64,000 bases of DNA from Bacillus infantis (GTDB taxonomy: Bacteria; Bacillota; Bacilli; Bacillales; Cytobacillaceae). Shown in pieces: positions 16,709-25,179 of the stretch; positions within the stretch are counted from its first letter, which is position 1; every line of letters starts with the position of its first letter. A program made the translations under genes and the position numbers. The stretch is from assembly GCF_020171945.1 (NCBI RefSeq), contig NZ_JAIVAP010000001.1:1-64000 (forward strand), given 5' to 3'. The notes below the pieces were generated by a model. It made no database searches, was not told where the DNA came from, and saw only the letters and a list, made by a program, of their open reading frames with translations.

Positions 16709-17662
16709 ATGAAACTGATACTGGATAAAAAGGTTTATTTTGTCGGAGGAAAAGGGGGAGTCGGGAAAAGCACCTGTTCCGCGGCGCTTGCCCTGCTGCT
16801 TTCAGAAAAAGGAAAAAAGGTCTTGCTCGTATCAACGGATCCTGCCCATAACACAGGTGATCTGTTCCACCTTAAGCCGGGTCAGGGAATCATGAATGTC
16901 AGCCGGAACCTGGATATTCTTGAAATAGATTCTGAGAGAGAAGCTAAAAGATATATTGAAGAGGTCAAAGGCAATCTCAAAGGCATGGTGAAAGCCTCTA
17001 TGGCTGACGAAGTATACCGCCAGATCGATTTGGCCGCTTCTTCGCCCGGCGCCGATGAAGCGGCGGTATTCGACCGGATCACTTCACTGCTGCTTGAGGA
17101 AATTGCCTCCTACGATACCATTGTGTTTGATACAGCCCCGACAGGACACACAATACGCCTGCTGACACTTCCTGAACTGATGGGCGCATGGATAGACGGG
17201 CTGCTTCAAAGAAGAAAGAAAAATAACGATAACTTCGCGCAATGGATGAATGACGGGGAACCAGTTGAGGATCCCATATACGAAAAGCTTCTCACCCGCA
17301 AAAACAAATTTGCCAAAGTGAGGGATATCCTTTTGGACAGCCAGTCGGCAGCCTGCCTGTTCGTGCTGAATGCCGAGCGCCTCCCGATCCTTGAAACAGA
17401 AAAAGCGGTTAAGGTCCTGGCCGGCCATGGACTTCATACGGAGGCAGTCATTGTCAATAAAGTGATACCCGAAGAAGCAGATGGCCGGTTCATGAAGATG
17501 AGAAGAGAAAATGAAAATCTGCATCTTATTGAGATCCGAAAGGTGTTCTCTGCTATGAAGAATATCCATATTCCCCTGTTCCACCATGATATATCAGAGC
17601 CTGCCCATCTTGGCTTGTTTGCCGGGCATTTAAGTTCAGAACTGGTGAAAAGCAAAGAATAA
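16709..17662 (+). CDS. ArsA/GET3-family ATPase
   Basis: A 317-aa SIMIBI-class P-loop ATPase. The deviant Walker A is KGGVGKST (residues about 14-21), switch I reads STDPAHN, and switch II is DTAPTGHTIRLL; all are typical of ArsA. Only one ATPase half is present, as in single-domain ArsA/GET3 proteins. No arsenite pump, arsR or arsenate reductase is nearby, so an arsenic role is not supported. The start at 16709 has AAGGAGG 5 nt upstream and lies 10 nt after the cory-CC-star stop. The two are almost certainly co-transcribed. Confidence 0.88.
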   Translation: MKLILDKKVYFVGGKGGVGKSTCSAALALLLSEKGKKVLLVSTDPAHNTGDLFHLKPGQGIMNVSRNLDILEIDSEREAKRYIEEVKGNLKGMVKASMADEVYRQIDLAASSPGADEAAVFDRITSLLLEEIASYDTIVFDTAPTGHTIRLLTLPELMGAWIDGLLQRRKKNNDNFAQWMNDGEPVEDPIYEKLLTRKNKFAKVRDILLDSQSAACLFVLNAERLPILETEKAVKVLAGHGLHTEAVIVNKVIPEEADGRFMKMRRENENLHLIEIRKVFSAMKNIHIPLFHHDISEPAHLGLFAGHLSSELVKSKE

Positions 17663-17758
17663 CAGGAGTGGTCCAAGAGCCACTGGATTTTTTGTAAGCA
17701 AGCATTTATGATAGCAATAATAGGGCTTTGACCTTCATTGAAAAGGGGAGGATAGACC

Positions 17759-18052
17759 ATGAACACACCGATAGGACGCTTTCGCATCATGGGGTTTCTG
17801 GAGGGAGGCTCGCTGCTGGTCCTGCTGTTTATCGCGATGCCTTTAAAGTATTTTGCCGGGTTTCCTGAAGCGGTTACTGTAGTAGGTTCACTGCATGGAT
17901 TATTATTTGTTACATACCTGTTCATCATCGCCTATGTGACCTTTAAGGTCCGCTGGTCCTTTATATGGGTCGCGAGTGCATTGGCTGTTGCTTTTATCCC
18001 ATTCGGCAATTTCGTTTTGGATTCAAGGCTGAGAAAATCGAGATTTGCCTGA
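17759..18052 (+). CDS. DUF3817 family membrane protein
   Basis: A 97-aa integral membrane protein with three hydrophobic segments. The pattern GRFRIMGFLEGGSLLVLLFIAMPLKY, GSLHGLLFVTYLFII and FIPFGNFVLD is characteristic of DUF3817 (YdzA-like). Its role is unknown. AAAGGGGAGG lies upstream of the ATG and a strong terminator overlaps the stop codon region, so it is a single-gene unit. Confidence 0.8.
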   Translation: MNTPIGRFRIMGFLEGGSLLVLLFIAMPLKYFAGFPEAVTVVGSLHGLLFVTYLFIIAYVTFKVRWSFIWVASALAVAFIPFGNFVLDSRLRKSRFA

Positions 18053-18080
18053 AAAGCCGGTAACCCGGCTTTTTTTGTTT
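18053..18080 (+). terminator. Terminator after the DUF3817 gene
   Basis: AAAGCCGG/CCGGCTTT (18053-18060 and 18065-18072), followed by a T run. Confidence 0.9.
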
Positions 18081-18168
18081 TTTATATTATCAAAGGCAGA
18101 AGAAAATGAATATGTCTGCGAACCTGAAATATATTAGGCGCTGAGAACGCTATCTAATTCTAGAAGCC

Positions 18169-18304
18169 CTGCTGATTGGAGTGGAAGGCACGCAGACTCC
18201 TGCGGGATTGCAGCGGCAAAGCTGAGATCCCGCAGGAGCGGCAGCGACGAGGAAGCTCAGCGCCGCCCCGCGGAAAGCGAAGTGCCTGGAACGCAAATCA
18301 GCAG
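18169..18304. repeat. Dispersed hairpin repeat, family 2, copy 1
   Basis: A 136-bp element bounded by a perfect inverted repeat CTGCTGATT/AATCAGCAG. Inside, GGCAC pairs with GTGCC and a 12-bp arm CTCCTGCGGGAT pairs with ATCCCGCAGGAG. Shared blocks with 53128-53258 include GATTGGAGTGGAAGGCACGC, AGACTCCTGCGGG and CGCCCCGCGGAAAGCGAAGTG (split across the copy). It has no coding potential. The rest of the 18081-18532 gap shows nothing further that I can assign. Confidence 0.85.
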
Positions 18305-18532
18305 CCCACTTTTATAAATATAACCCATTGCTTTAATCCCCCTATACCGGCTTCCCCGGCCATTACTCCTGCCCCTTTCAATATTTTTGAAGTTTGAGGT
18401 TCCCTCTTCTAAAGCGTATGAAACTCTCTTTCACACACAACACAGAAAAACCCTTTTCTGAAAAAATTTTCATCACCCATGTCCTTTTCGCCGGCAAATC
18501 TATATATAGAAGGTGAAAGGAGGTGATGCAAG

Positions 18533-18751
18533 ATGGCACAAACAGTCGCAACAGCTACAAGCCTTCGAATCTATTTCGAAACAGGAATGAACGAAAAAGG
18601 CGATCCGATTTACAAATCCAAGACATTGTCCAATGTCAAAAACTCAGCTACAGCTGACCAGCTTCACCAGGCAGCCCAGGCATTCGGAGCCCTTAGCGAA
18701 CATCCTGTCAACTCTGTTCAAAGAAACGACAGCTTTGATGTAATCGCCTAA
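18533..18751 (+). CDS. DUF1659 domain-containing protein
   Basis: A 72-aa protein starting MAQTVATATSLRIYFETGMN and containing FGALSEHPVNSVQRNDSF, the DUF1659 pattern. It is the first gene of a small Bacillus-type cluster with DUF2922 and YvrJ proteins. Function is unknown. AAAGGAGGTGATGC precedes the ATG, an exceptionally strong ribosome-binding site that suggests high expression. Confidence 0.85.
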   Translation: MAQTVATATSLRIYFETGMNEKGDPIYKSKTLSNVKNSATADQLHQAAQAFGALSEHPVNSVQRNDSFDVIA

Positions 18752-18781
18752 TAAAAATGAATCAGGAAAGGAGGTGAGATG

Positions 18782-19000
18782 ATGGCAAAGACACTGGAAA
18801 TCCAATTTCTCACTGAAAATGGCAAAACCGCATCCCTGACAGTAGATTCACCAAAAGAACCAATCGATACGGCCGCCGTGAAACAGGCGATGGAGGAGCT
18901 GATTGCAGCTGACATTTTTGCGGGGCCAAGCGGAAAGCTGGTTTCTGTCAAAGGGGCAAGGGTGATTGACCGCAATGTATCTGAATATGAGCTAGTCTAA
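18782..19000 (+). CDS. DUF2922 domain-containing protein
   Basis: A 72-aa protein, MAKTLEIQFLTENGKTASL..., with the conserved end GARVIDRNVSEYELV. It lies 30 nt after the DUF1659 gene and has its own perfect AAAGGAGGTGAG site. An ATG 3 nt upstream (18779) is too close to that site. Function is unknown; the two genes are nearly always paired in Bacillaceae. Confidence 0.85.
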   Translation: MAKTLEIQFLTENGKTASLTVDSPKEPIDTAAVKQAMEELIAADIFAGPSGKLVSVKGARVIDRNVSEYELV

Positions 19001-19008
19001 TAGAATGA

Positions 19009-19046
19009 GAGGGCCGGCTCAGGGTTTGGGCCGGCCTCTTTCTTTT
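19009..19046 (+). terminator. Terminator after the DUF2922 gene
   Basis: GAGG-G-CCGG pairs with CCGG-CCTC (19009-19017 and 19031-19038, with one bulged G), then TTTCTTTT. Confidence 0.75.
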
Positions 19047-19093
19047 CCGGAAGTGACTATATGATGATAGAAAGTTTTATGAAGGAGGAGCAT

Positions 19094-19261
19094 ATGGACC
19101 AATTGATCCCGTTAATCAGCGATGTAGGCTTTCCTATAGTTGTAACCTTGTATCTGCTTCACAGGATTGAAGCGAAGCTGGATTCAGTGGTGCAATCCAT
19201 ACAGAGCCTGCCCGGGAATTTAAAGGAAAAAGCCTGGAATGACAGTGCTTCCGGCCTATAA
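19094..19261 (+). CDS. YvrJ family protein
   Basis: A 55-aa small membrane protein: MDQLIPLISDVGFPIVVTLYLLHRIEAKLDSVVQSI. It has one N-terminal hydrophobic helix and then an amphipathic helix, as in B. subtilis YvrJ. Function is unknown. The start at 19094 is chosen because AAGGAGGAG ends 4 nt upstream; upstream ATGs at 19061 and 19064 lack a site. It follows the DUF1659/DUF2922 pair but lies beyond a terminator. Confidence 0.82.
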   Translation: MDQLIPLISDVGFPIVVTLYLLHRIEAKLDSVVQSIQSLPGNLKEKAWNDSASGL

Positions 19262-19279
19262 TGTAACAGGTGCCAATCC

Positions 19280-19308
19280 TTGACAGTCTATTGGAATAAT
19301 GCTAAATT
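19280..19308 (+). promoter_or_regulatory. Promoter of the cold-shock gene
   Basis: Consensus TTGACA and TAAATT are 17 bp apart. This predicts an untranslated leader of roughly 145 nt before the csp start, the long leader expected for a cold-shock gene. Confidence 0.75.
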
Positions 19309-19460
19309 TATATTAACCGTTCTGCATCGTGATAGATTTGCAAAGCTGCTTGTTCCAGCGTTAAATACTTGTTTGGAGAAGTGTGATTCGTAAAAGCTAT
19401 ATACGCTGTAAATGGTGAATTTACACATGGCTGTAGCTGGCCATTAGGAGGATACTCTTT

Positions 19461-19661
19461 ATGAAAAACGGTAAAGTAAAATGGTTTAACGCAGAAAAAG
19501 GTTTCGGTTTCATCGAAGCTGAAGACGGAAACGATGTATTCGTTCACTATTCTGCTATCCAATCAGAAGGTTTCAAATCCCTGGAAGAAGGCCAAGAAGT
19601 TTCTTTCGAAGTTGTTGAAGGAGCTCGCGGACCTCAAGCGGCTAACGTTACTAAACTATAA
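19461..19661 (+). CDS. csp: Cold-shock protein, CspA family
   Basis: A 66-aa OB-fold nucleic-acid chaperone that binds single-stranded RNA and DNA and helps translation at low temperature. The RNP motifs KGFGFIE and VFVHYSAI are intact, and length and acidic character match CspB/CspC/CspD. AGGAGG lies 9 nt upstream. The long leader between 19315 and 19460 probably carries the cold-responsive structure. Confidence 0.95.
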   Translation: MKNGKVKWFNAEKGFGFIEAEDGNDVFVHYSAIQSEGFKSLEEGQEVSFEVVEGARGPQAANVTKL

Positions 19662-19680
19662 TTAGAAATACCATATATCG

Positions 19681-19712
19681 CAGTTCAGCCTTCGCGGCTG
19701 GACTGTTTTTTT
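19681..19712 (+). terminator. Terminator after the cold-shock gene
   Basis: CAGTTCAGCC/GGCTGGACTG (one wobble pair, TTCGC loop), followed by seven T. Confidence 0.9.
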
Positions 19713-19727
19713 ATATAAAGAAGGGAC

Positions 19728-19880
19728 TCAGGCGGCGCGGCCTTCATCCATATTGGCAAATGCCCTGCAGATCAGAAGAATATCTTTATAGATGGCCTTT
19801 TTGACCGGCTTTACATTGCAGCGGCAGTATTCGTTCAATAGCTCTTTCAATTCATTTAAAAAAATCATTTGTTCTGTCAT
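19728..19880 (-). CDS. Small hypothetical protein, 50 aa
   Basis: The ORF reads MTEQMIFLNELKELLNEYCR... and ends FANMDEGRAA. It is helical with three cysteines (positions 19, 21 and 38), two of them spaced C-x-C. AGGGG lies about 12 nt upstream, a modest ribosome-binding site. No family is recognised. It is convergent with csp and shares the intergenic terminator region. Confidence 0.45.
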   Translation of the reverse strand: MTEQMIFLNELKELLNEYCRCNVKPVKKAIYKDILLICRAFANMDEGRAA

Positions 19881-20139
19881 TATTATCACTGCCCCTAAAT
19901 TCAGACTTATTTCACTGCTACTTTATACCCACAAGGAAGCGTCAAAAAACCTATCTAAGTAAATTCAGTCTTTTCTGGAAAATTTTTCTCGGTAAGCCCC
20001 TGCTTTTTCTGTTAAAATAAGAGAACAAACATTCTGGCTGGAAAGGCTTCTTATTTTTTCAGAAACTTTCCCTATGCTCTTTTTGATATAATGATAGGAT
20101 TCTGAAAGAGAAGCAATAAGGTAAAAGAGGGGGAGAATC

Positions 20140-21285
20140 ATGAAGTTTATTCATACTGCAGACTGGCATCTGGGCAAACTTGTCCATGGTGTGTATATGA
20201 CAGAAGATCAGCGGGAGGTGCTGCAGCAGTTTGTCAGACTGGTGGAAGAGGAAAAACCGGACGCCGTTATCATTGCAGGCGACCTTTATGACCGTTCCGT
20301 CCCGCCTACAGATGCTGTCCGCCTGCTGGACGAAACCCTGTTTAAGCTGAATATTGATCTCAAAACGCCGATTGTGGCGATTTCCGGCAACCATGACAGT
20401 GCCGAACGCCTGTCATTCGGCAGCTCGTGGTATCAGCACAGCCAATTTTATTTGAATGGTAATATTGAAGCCAGCTTTCGGCCTGTACATATAAATGGCG
20501 TCAACTTCTACCTGGTTCCTTATGCAGAACCAGGTACTGTCAGGCAGCTTTTGGGAGATGATTCCATTCACTCCCATCAGGATGCCATGAAGAGCCTTAT
20601 AGGAAAAATGGAAGAAACAATCAATCCTAATGAACCGAATGTGCTTGTGGGACATGCTTTCGTGCTGGGAGGACAAACCAGCGATTCTGAACGGACTTTA
20701 TCTGTCGGCGGGTCCGGCTGTGTCACTGCGGATCTGTTTGCGCCTTTCTCTTATACGGCGCTCGGCCATCTTCACAGCCCAGATGCCATCAAGCATGATA
20801 CGGTCCGGTATGCCGGCTCACTGCTGAAGTATTCTTTTTCTGAAAGCAAGCAGAAAAAGTCAGTTTCCATCATAGAAATGGATGACAATGGCTCCTTTGA
20901 AATCCGCGAGCATTCTCTTGCTCCCAAGCAGGATATGCGCGAGGTTGAAGGCTATCTGGAGGAGCTTCTCGATCCATCGTTTGCAGGGGGTCAGAATCAT
21001 ATGGATTATCTGAAAATCACCCTGCTGGATGACGGCAGCCTTATTGATCCGATGGGCAAGCTCCGGCAGTTATATCCTAACGTCCTCCATCTGGACAGAA
21101 AAATCGAACAGACCGACCTGAAAAGGAAAACGGCCTTCCAGGCTGTGAAAGAAGAGAAAAAATCCGAACTTGATCTGTTCGAGCAATTTTATAAAGAAAT
21201 GACAGAGGCAGAATTCACAGGCGAAAAGAAATCAGCTATGGCTGATATTATTCAATCTGTGCTGAAGGAGGAGGGTTTGAAATGA
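20140..21285 (+). CDS. sbcD: Exonuclease subunit SbcD (Mre11-type nuclease)
   Basis: The nuclease subunit of the SbcCD complex, which cleaves hairpins and palindromes in DNA and trims blocked double-strand ends. The calcineurin-like metal-site motifs are all present: HTADWHLGK, AGDLYDR, SGNHDS, GHAFVLGG and GHLHSP. Length 381 aa is normal. A TATAAT (20087-20092) about 50 nt upstream is a likely -10 box, and GAGGGGGAG precedes the ATG. It overlaps sbcC by 4 nt (ATGA). Confidence 0.95.
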   Translation: MKFIHTADWHLGKLVHGVYMTEDQREVLQQFVRLVEEEKPDAVIIAGDLYDRSVPPTDAVRLLDETLFKLNIDLKTPIVAISGNHDSAERLSFGSSWYQHSQFYLNGNIEASFRPVHINGVNFYLVPYAEPGTVRQLLGDDSIHSHQDAMKSLIGKMEETINPNEPNVLVGHAFVLGGQTSDSERTLSVGGSGCVTADLFAPFSYTALGHLHSPDAIKHDTVRYAGSLLKYSFSESKQKKSVSIIEMDDNGSFEIREHSLAPKQDMREVEGYLEELLDPSFAGGQNHMDYLKITLLDDGSLIDPMGKLRQLYPNVLHLDRKIEQTDLKRKTAFQAVKEEKKSELDLFEQFYKEMTEAEFTGEKKSAMADIIQSVLKEEGLK

Positions 21286-24200
21286 AGCCGTTAAAGCTTT
21301 CTATGCAGGCGTTTGGACCCTATGCAGGGACCGAAGTAATTGATTTCTCCTCACTCGGCAGCAAAACCATGTTTGTGATCTCAGGAAAGACCGGCGCGGG
21401 CAAAACTACTATTTTTGATGGCATCAGCTATGCCATCTATGGAAAAGCAAGCGGGGAAGACAGGAACGGTCCTGAGCTTAGAAGCCAATTCGCTGAAAAT
21501 AATCTGCTGACAGAAGTATCGCTCCAATTTTCGCTGCGCGACCGGACCTACTATATCACACGTTCTCCGCAGCAGGAAAAAAAGAAGGAGCGGGGCGAAG
21601 GCTACACGACAATCGGCGCCAGGGCCGAGCTTTATATGTATGATGAAAAAAATGAGAAAGTGCTGCTCGCTGCCAATGTCAGGGATGTGGATGAAAAAAT
21701 TAAGGAGATCATGCTCATCGACAGCAGCCAATTCCGGCAGATCCTGATGATTCCACAGGGGGAATTCCGCAAGCTGCTTACTTCTGACAGCAAAGAAAAA
21801 GAGGTTATCCTCCAAAGGCTGTTCCATACGGAGATCTATAAAAAAATTGAAGAAAAGCTCAGGACTGAAGCGACAGAGCTGAAGAAGAGTGTTGAAAAGC
21901 AGGCAGACAAGAGAAACCTTCTTCTGCATGGGATCCATGCCTCCTATCAGGAAGACTTGCTCGAAGCTTTGGAAGAAGATCCGCTGAATGACAGCAGAAT
22001 CCTCCGGCTGCTTGAAAAAGAGATCGAGCTTTTAAACGGGGAAATGGATAAGCTTGTTCAAGAGGGCCGTAAGAAGCAGGAGGAAAGGGATTCTCTCCAG
22101 CAGAAAATCTATGAAGCAGAAGCAGTCCTGAAACAGCTGGCTCAAAAAGAGGAGCTTAAAGCCAAAAAAGAACTACTGGAAAGCCGGAAGGAATGGTCGG
22201 AAGCAAAAGAGCAGGAAATCATCCTCGCTCAAAAGGCCGCAATCCTTGAGCAGCAGGAAGAGCTATGCCATAAGCTGAAAAGTGATTTGGACTCTTGCAA
22301 AGCTGAATTTGAACGGCTTGAGAAAAGTACGGAGGCATTATATCGGCTTCTCCAGCAAAAAGAAGCCTCATACCAGTATGAAAAGAACAGGGAAGCTGAA
22401 CGGAAAGAATCAGCGGAAGCTGTTTCAAGGCTGCAGGCTATGAAAGAAGATGTCCTTGCCCTGTCCAAAATTAAATCAGAGGCTGAGATATTGAAAAAGA
22501 GGCTCGATTCCTCCAAGCAAACAATAGAGAATCTTGAAGCAGGCCAGAAGCAGTGGGATGATACATTAAAACGGCTCAATGCTGAGAAAAAAGAGGCTGA
22601 TGGAAGCCTCCTGCAAGCCGTTGAAATGGAGAGGAAGCTTGAAGGGTCCCAATCTCTTCTTGAAAATATCAATAAATATGAGATCCAGGAACAAAAGCTG
22701 GCCGATTCACTTAAAAATTTGGAACAGCAAAAACAGCTGCTGGAAAAGCAGCAGGACCGCGCTGAAGATGCCAGGCAGCTGGTGGCGGAGCTTGAGCAGA
22801 AATGGCTGCATGGCCAGGCGGCAATTCTTGCCGGCAAGCTTCAGGATGGAGAAGCATGCCCTGTATGCGGATCCATGGAGCATCCTTTGCCTGCCGTATC
22901 CGGCGGCCCGGATTTTCCGGACGAAAAGGATATAGAGGCAGCCAGGAAACAGCAGCTTTCTTGCGAAGAAGACCGCTCCAAGGCAGAGTCCCGCTATTAT
23001 GAAATCCAGTCGGCAGCCAGCAGCCTGAAAGAGTCGATGGGAGAATTGGCTGCCAGAGTGGCAGAACAAAAACCGGGGCTCTCACAAGAAACCATTACAG
23101 CGTATAAGCAGGAGCTCCTTTCGGAAATAAGCAGGATGGAAAGTGAGCTTGCAGGGTTTCTCAGAAAAGCATCTCAGGCTGACAGGCTTGAGCAGGAAAT
23201 CAAAAGAGCTGAAAGTGAAAAAAGCAGGCAGGCTGATGAGCTTCGCCAGGCCGCAGCGGATAATCAGGAGGCGGGCATTCTTTTTGCAGAGAAAAATACG
23301 GTGCTTTCCAGAATGATGGAAACAGTTCCGGAAAATCTCCGCTCCCGCCAGGCGTATGAGGAAGAGCTGCAGACGGCCCAAAAGCAGCAGCAAAAGCTCA
23401 CTCAGCTGCTGGAGGAGGCACAGGCTGCCTATACAGATACAAGGGAAAAGCATTCTAATGAGAAGACTCGCCTTGAGGTTGCCGAAAACCAGCTAAAGCA
23501 GACTGGCGACAAGCTTTCCGCCGAGCGGGAGCTGTTCCGGGACAGGATGGTTGGACAGGGCTTCAATGTCTACCAGGACTATCATCATGCCAAAAGGAAT
23601 GAAAGGGAGCTTGAAGGCCTGCAGGCAGAGCTCAGAAGCTACCGGGAAGAACTCCGCTCCGCGGCAGACAGGTACCATGAGCTTACAGAATTACTGAAGG
23701 ATGTTAAAGAGCCTGATATCCAGGCCCTGAAGGAGCAATTCGGGGAAGTGGACAAGCTGCTTGCAGCGCTGCAGGAGCAGTATACCGGCCTGCTCGTGAA
23801 AAAGCGGGAAAACGAGGAAATCCACAAAAAGGTTTCAGCAATCAACGAAGACATCAAACAGCTTGAGGAGCAGTATCATCTCCTTGGCCATTTGTTTGAG
23901 ATTTCCAAGGGCCAGAACACATTCAGGATTACATTTGAGCGCTATGTACTTGCAGCTTTCCTTGATGACATACTGCGCGAGGCAAATGGCAGGCTGGCCA
24001 AAATGACCAGCGGAAGATACCGGCTTTTAAGGAAGACGGACCGTTCCAAAGGAAATGTACAAAGCGGCCTGGAGCTGCTCATCTTTGATCAGTACACAGG
24101 ACAGGAGCGCCATGTTAAGACACTGTCTGGCGGGGAGAGCTTCAAGGCGGCATTGTCGCTCGCGCTTGGCCTTGCAGAAGTTGTCCAGCAATATGCGGGC

Positions 24201-24422
24201 GGCGTCTCGCTTGAAACGATGTTCATCGACGAAGGCTTCGGGACCCTTGATCCTGAATCACTTGACCAGGCTATAGAAGCGCTCATCGATATCCAGAGCA
24301 CAGGAAGGCTAGTGGGCATCATCTCCCATGTTCCTGAACTGAAGGAGCGCATCGATGTCAGGCTTGAAGTAACAGCAACCCAGCTGGGAAGCAGGACCGA
24401 GTTCCACTTTTTAAACGGATGA
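21282..24422 (+). CDS. sbcC: Exonuclease subunit SbcC (Rad50-type SMC ATPase)
   Basis: The ATPase partner of SbcD, 1046 aa. Walker A is GKTGAGKTT near residue 33. Two long coiled-coil arms flank a zinc hook CPVCGS (Cys526 and Cys529). The signature LSGGESFKAALSLALGLAE and the Walker B MFIDEGFGTLD are at the C-terminus. The overlap with sbcD indicates translational coupling. SbcCD acts on palindromes, and this window contains many, including the array that follows directly. Confidence 0.95.
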   Translation: MKPLKLSMQAFGPYAGTEVIDFSSLGSKTMFVISGKTGAGKTTIFDGISYAIYGKASGEDRNGPELRSQFAENNLLTEVSLQFSLRDRTYYITRSPQQEKKKERGEGYTTIGARAELYMYDEKNEKVLLAANVRDVDEKIKEIMLIDSSQFRQILMIPQGEFRKLLTSDSKEKEVILQRLFHTEIYKKIEEKLRTEATELKKSVEKQADKRNLLLHGIHASYQEDLLEALEEDPLNDSRILRLLEKEIELLNGEMDKLVQEGRKKQEERDSLQQKIYEAEAVLKQLAQKEELKAKKELLESRKEWSEAKEQEIILAQKAAILEQQEELCHKLKSDLDSCKAEFERLEKSTEALYRLLQQKEASYQYEKNREAERKESAEAVSRLQAMKEDVLALSKIKSEAEILKKRLDSSKQTIENLEAGQKQWDDTLKRLNAEKKEADGSLLQAVEMERKLEGSQSLLENINKYEIQEQKLADSLKNLEQQKQLLEKQQDRAEDARQLVAELEQKWLHGQAAILAGKLQDGEACPVCGSMEHPLPAVSGGPDFPDEKDIEAARKQQLSCEEDRSKAESRYYEIQSAASSLKESMGELAARVAEQKPGLSQETITAYKQELLSEISRMESELAGFLRKASQADRLEQEIKRAESEKSRQADELRQAAADNQEAGILFAEKNTVLSRMMETVPENLRSRQAYEEELQTAQKQQQKLTQLLEEAQAAYTDTREKHSNEKTRLEVAENQLKQTGDKLSAERELFRDRMVGQGFNVYQDYHHAKRNERELEGLQAELRSYREELRSAADRYHELTELLKDVKEPDIQALKEQFGEVDKLLAALQEQYTGLLVKKRENEEIHKKVSAINEDIKQLEEQYHLLGHLFEISKGQNTFRITFERYVLAAFLDDILREANGRLAKMTSGRYRLLRKTDRSKGNVQSGLELLIFDQYTGQERHVKTLSGGESFKAALSLALGLAEVVQQYAGGVSLETMFIDEGFGTLDPESLDQAIEALIDIQSTGRLVGIISHVPELKERIDVRLEVTATQLGSRTEFHFLNG

Positions 24423-24430
24423 ATACACGG

Positions 24431-24462
24431 GGGCAGGGATTGATTCCTGCCCTATTTGTTTT
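24431..24462 (+). terminator. Terminator after sbcC
   Basis: GGGCAGG/CCTGCCC (24431-24437 and 24446-24452), then TATTTGTTTT. Confidence 0.8.
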
Positions 24463-24556
24463 GGGTGGGAGTTTGCCGATTGGAGCAGGGAGTGTGAGGA
24501 TGTTGTTTTATATAGAAAAGTGTAACTGATGAACGAGTGTGAGGGGAAAGGGGCGA

Positions 24557-25075
24557 GTCATGTAGTAATCAATGCATGAGTGCCGTGGAAAGAGCAGAGT
24601 CGCGCTTAAAAAAGAGAGTAATCTATGCATGAGTACAATTGAGAGAGCAGAGTCATGTATAGAATAGAGTGTAATCGATGCATAAAAGCCCTGAAAAGAG
24701 CCAAGTCATGCATAGAATGGAGCACAATCAATGCATGAGCCCCCTGAAAAAAGCCAAGTCATGCATAGAATAGAGCACAATCAATGCATGAGTGCCGTAA
24801 AGTGAGCCAAGTCATGCATAGAATAGAGCACAATCAATGCATGAGCCCCCTGAAAAGGGCCAAGTCATGCATAGAATAGAGCACAATCAATGCATGAGCC
24901 CCCTGAAAAAAGCCAAGTCATGCATAGAATAGAGCACAATCAATGCATGAACCCCAAGCAAAGAGCCAAGCCACGCATAGAATAGAACAAAATCAATGCA
25001 AGAGTACCATAAGAAAATCCAAATCATGCACAGAAAGAATCCTAAGCACCGCAAGACCCACTTAAAAAGGGCCAT
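24557..25075. repeat. Tandem array of 53-bp units, each with an inverted repeat
   Basis: Anchor positions of the motif GTCATGCATA or its variants are 24599, 24652, 24705, 24758, 24811, 24864, 24917, 24970 and 25023, an exact 53-bp period. A shortened unit precedes at 24557. Central units are nearly identical; edge units are decayed. Each good unit contains TCATGCAT, a 17-nt spacer and ATGCATGA, a perfect 8-bp inverted repeat. The period is not a multiple of three, and the ORFs across it are chance. The array fills the gap between sbcC and the RND pump gene. Confidence 0.93.
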
Positions 25076-25133
25076 ATGAAAGGAAAAATCCCAATTCCTT
25101 TAAATTCAACCAACCACATACAGCCTTTCCCCT

Positions 25134-25170
25134 ATAAAAAAACATCCTGCAGCACACGCCGCAGGATGTT
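25134..25170 (-). terminator. Terminator of the RND efflux gene
   Basis: AACATCCTGC/GCAGGATGTT (25141-25150 and 25161-25170). On the minus strand the stem runs into a T run. It has short T runs on both sides and may act in both directions. Confidence 0.88.
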
Positions 25171-25179
25171 TTTCCCATT

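Noticed and set aside
16709-17662. Arsenical resistance operon
   Set aside because: The ATPase is ArsA-like, but there is no arsB/acr3, arsR, arsC or arsD near it, and its partner is a cory-CC-star protein.
22229-22837. 202-aa serine-rich ORF on the minus strand inside sbcC
   Set aside because: It is the reverse shadow of the coiled-coil codons of sbcC and has no ribosome-binding site or family features.
24557-25075. CRISPR array
   Set aside because: The whole 53-bp unit is repeated, with no variable spacers of constant length and no cas genes nearby.
24887-25075. 62-aa hydrophobic ORF on the minus strand
   Set aside because: It lies wholly inside the 53-bp tandem array; the reading frame changes at each unit and there is no ribosome-binding site.
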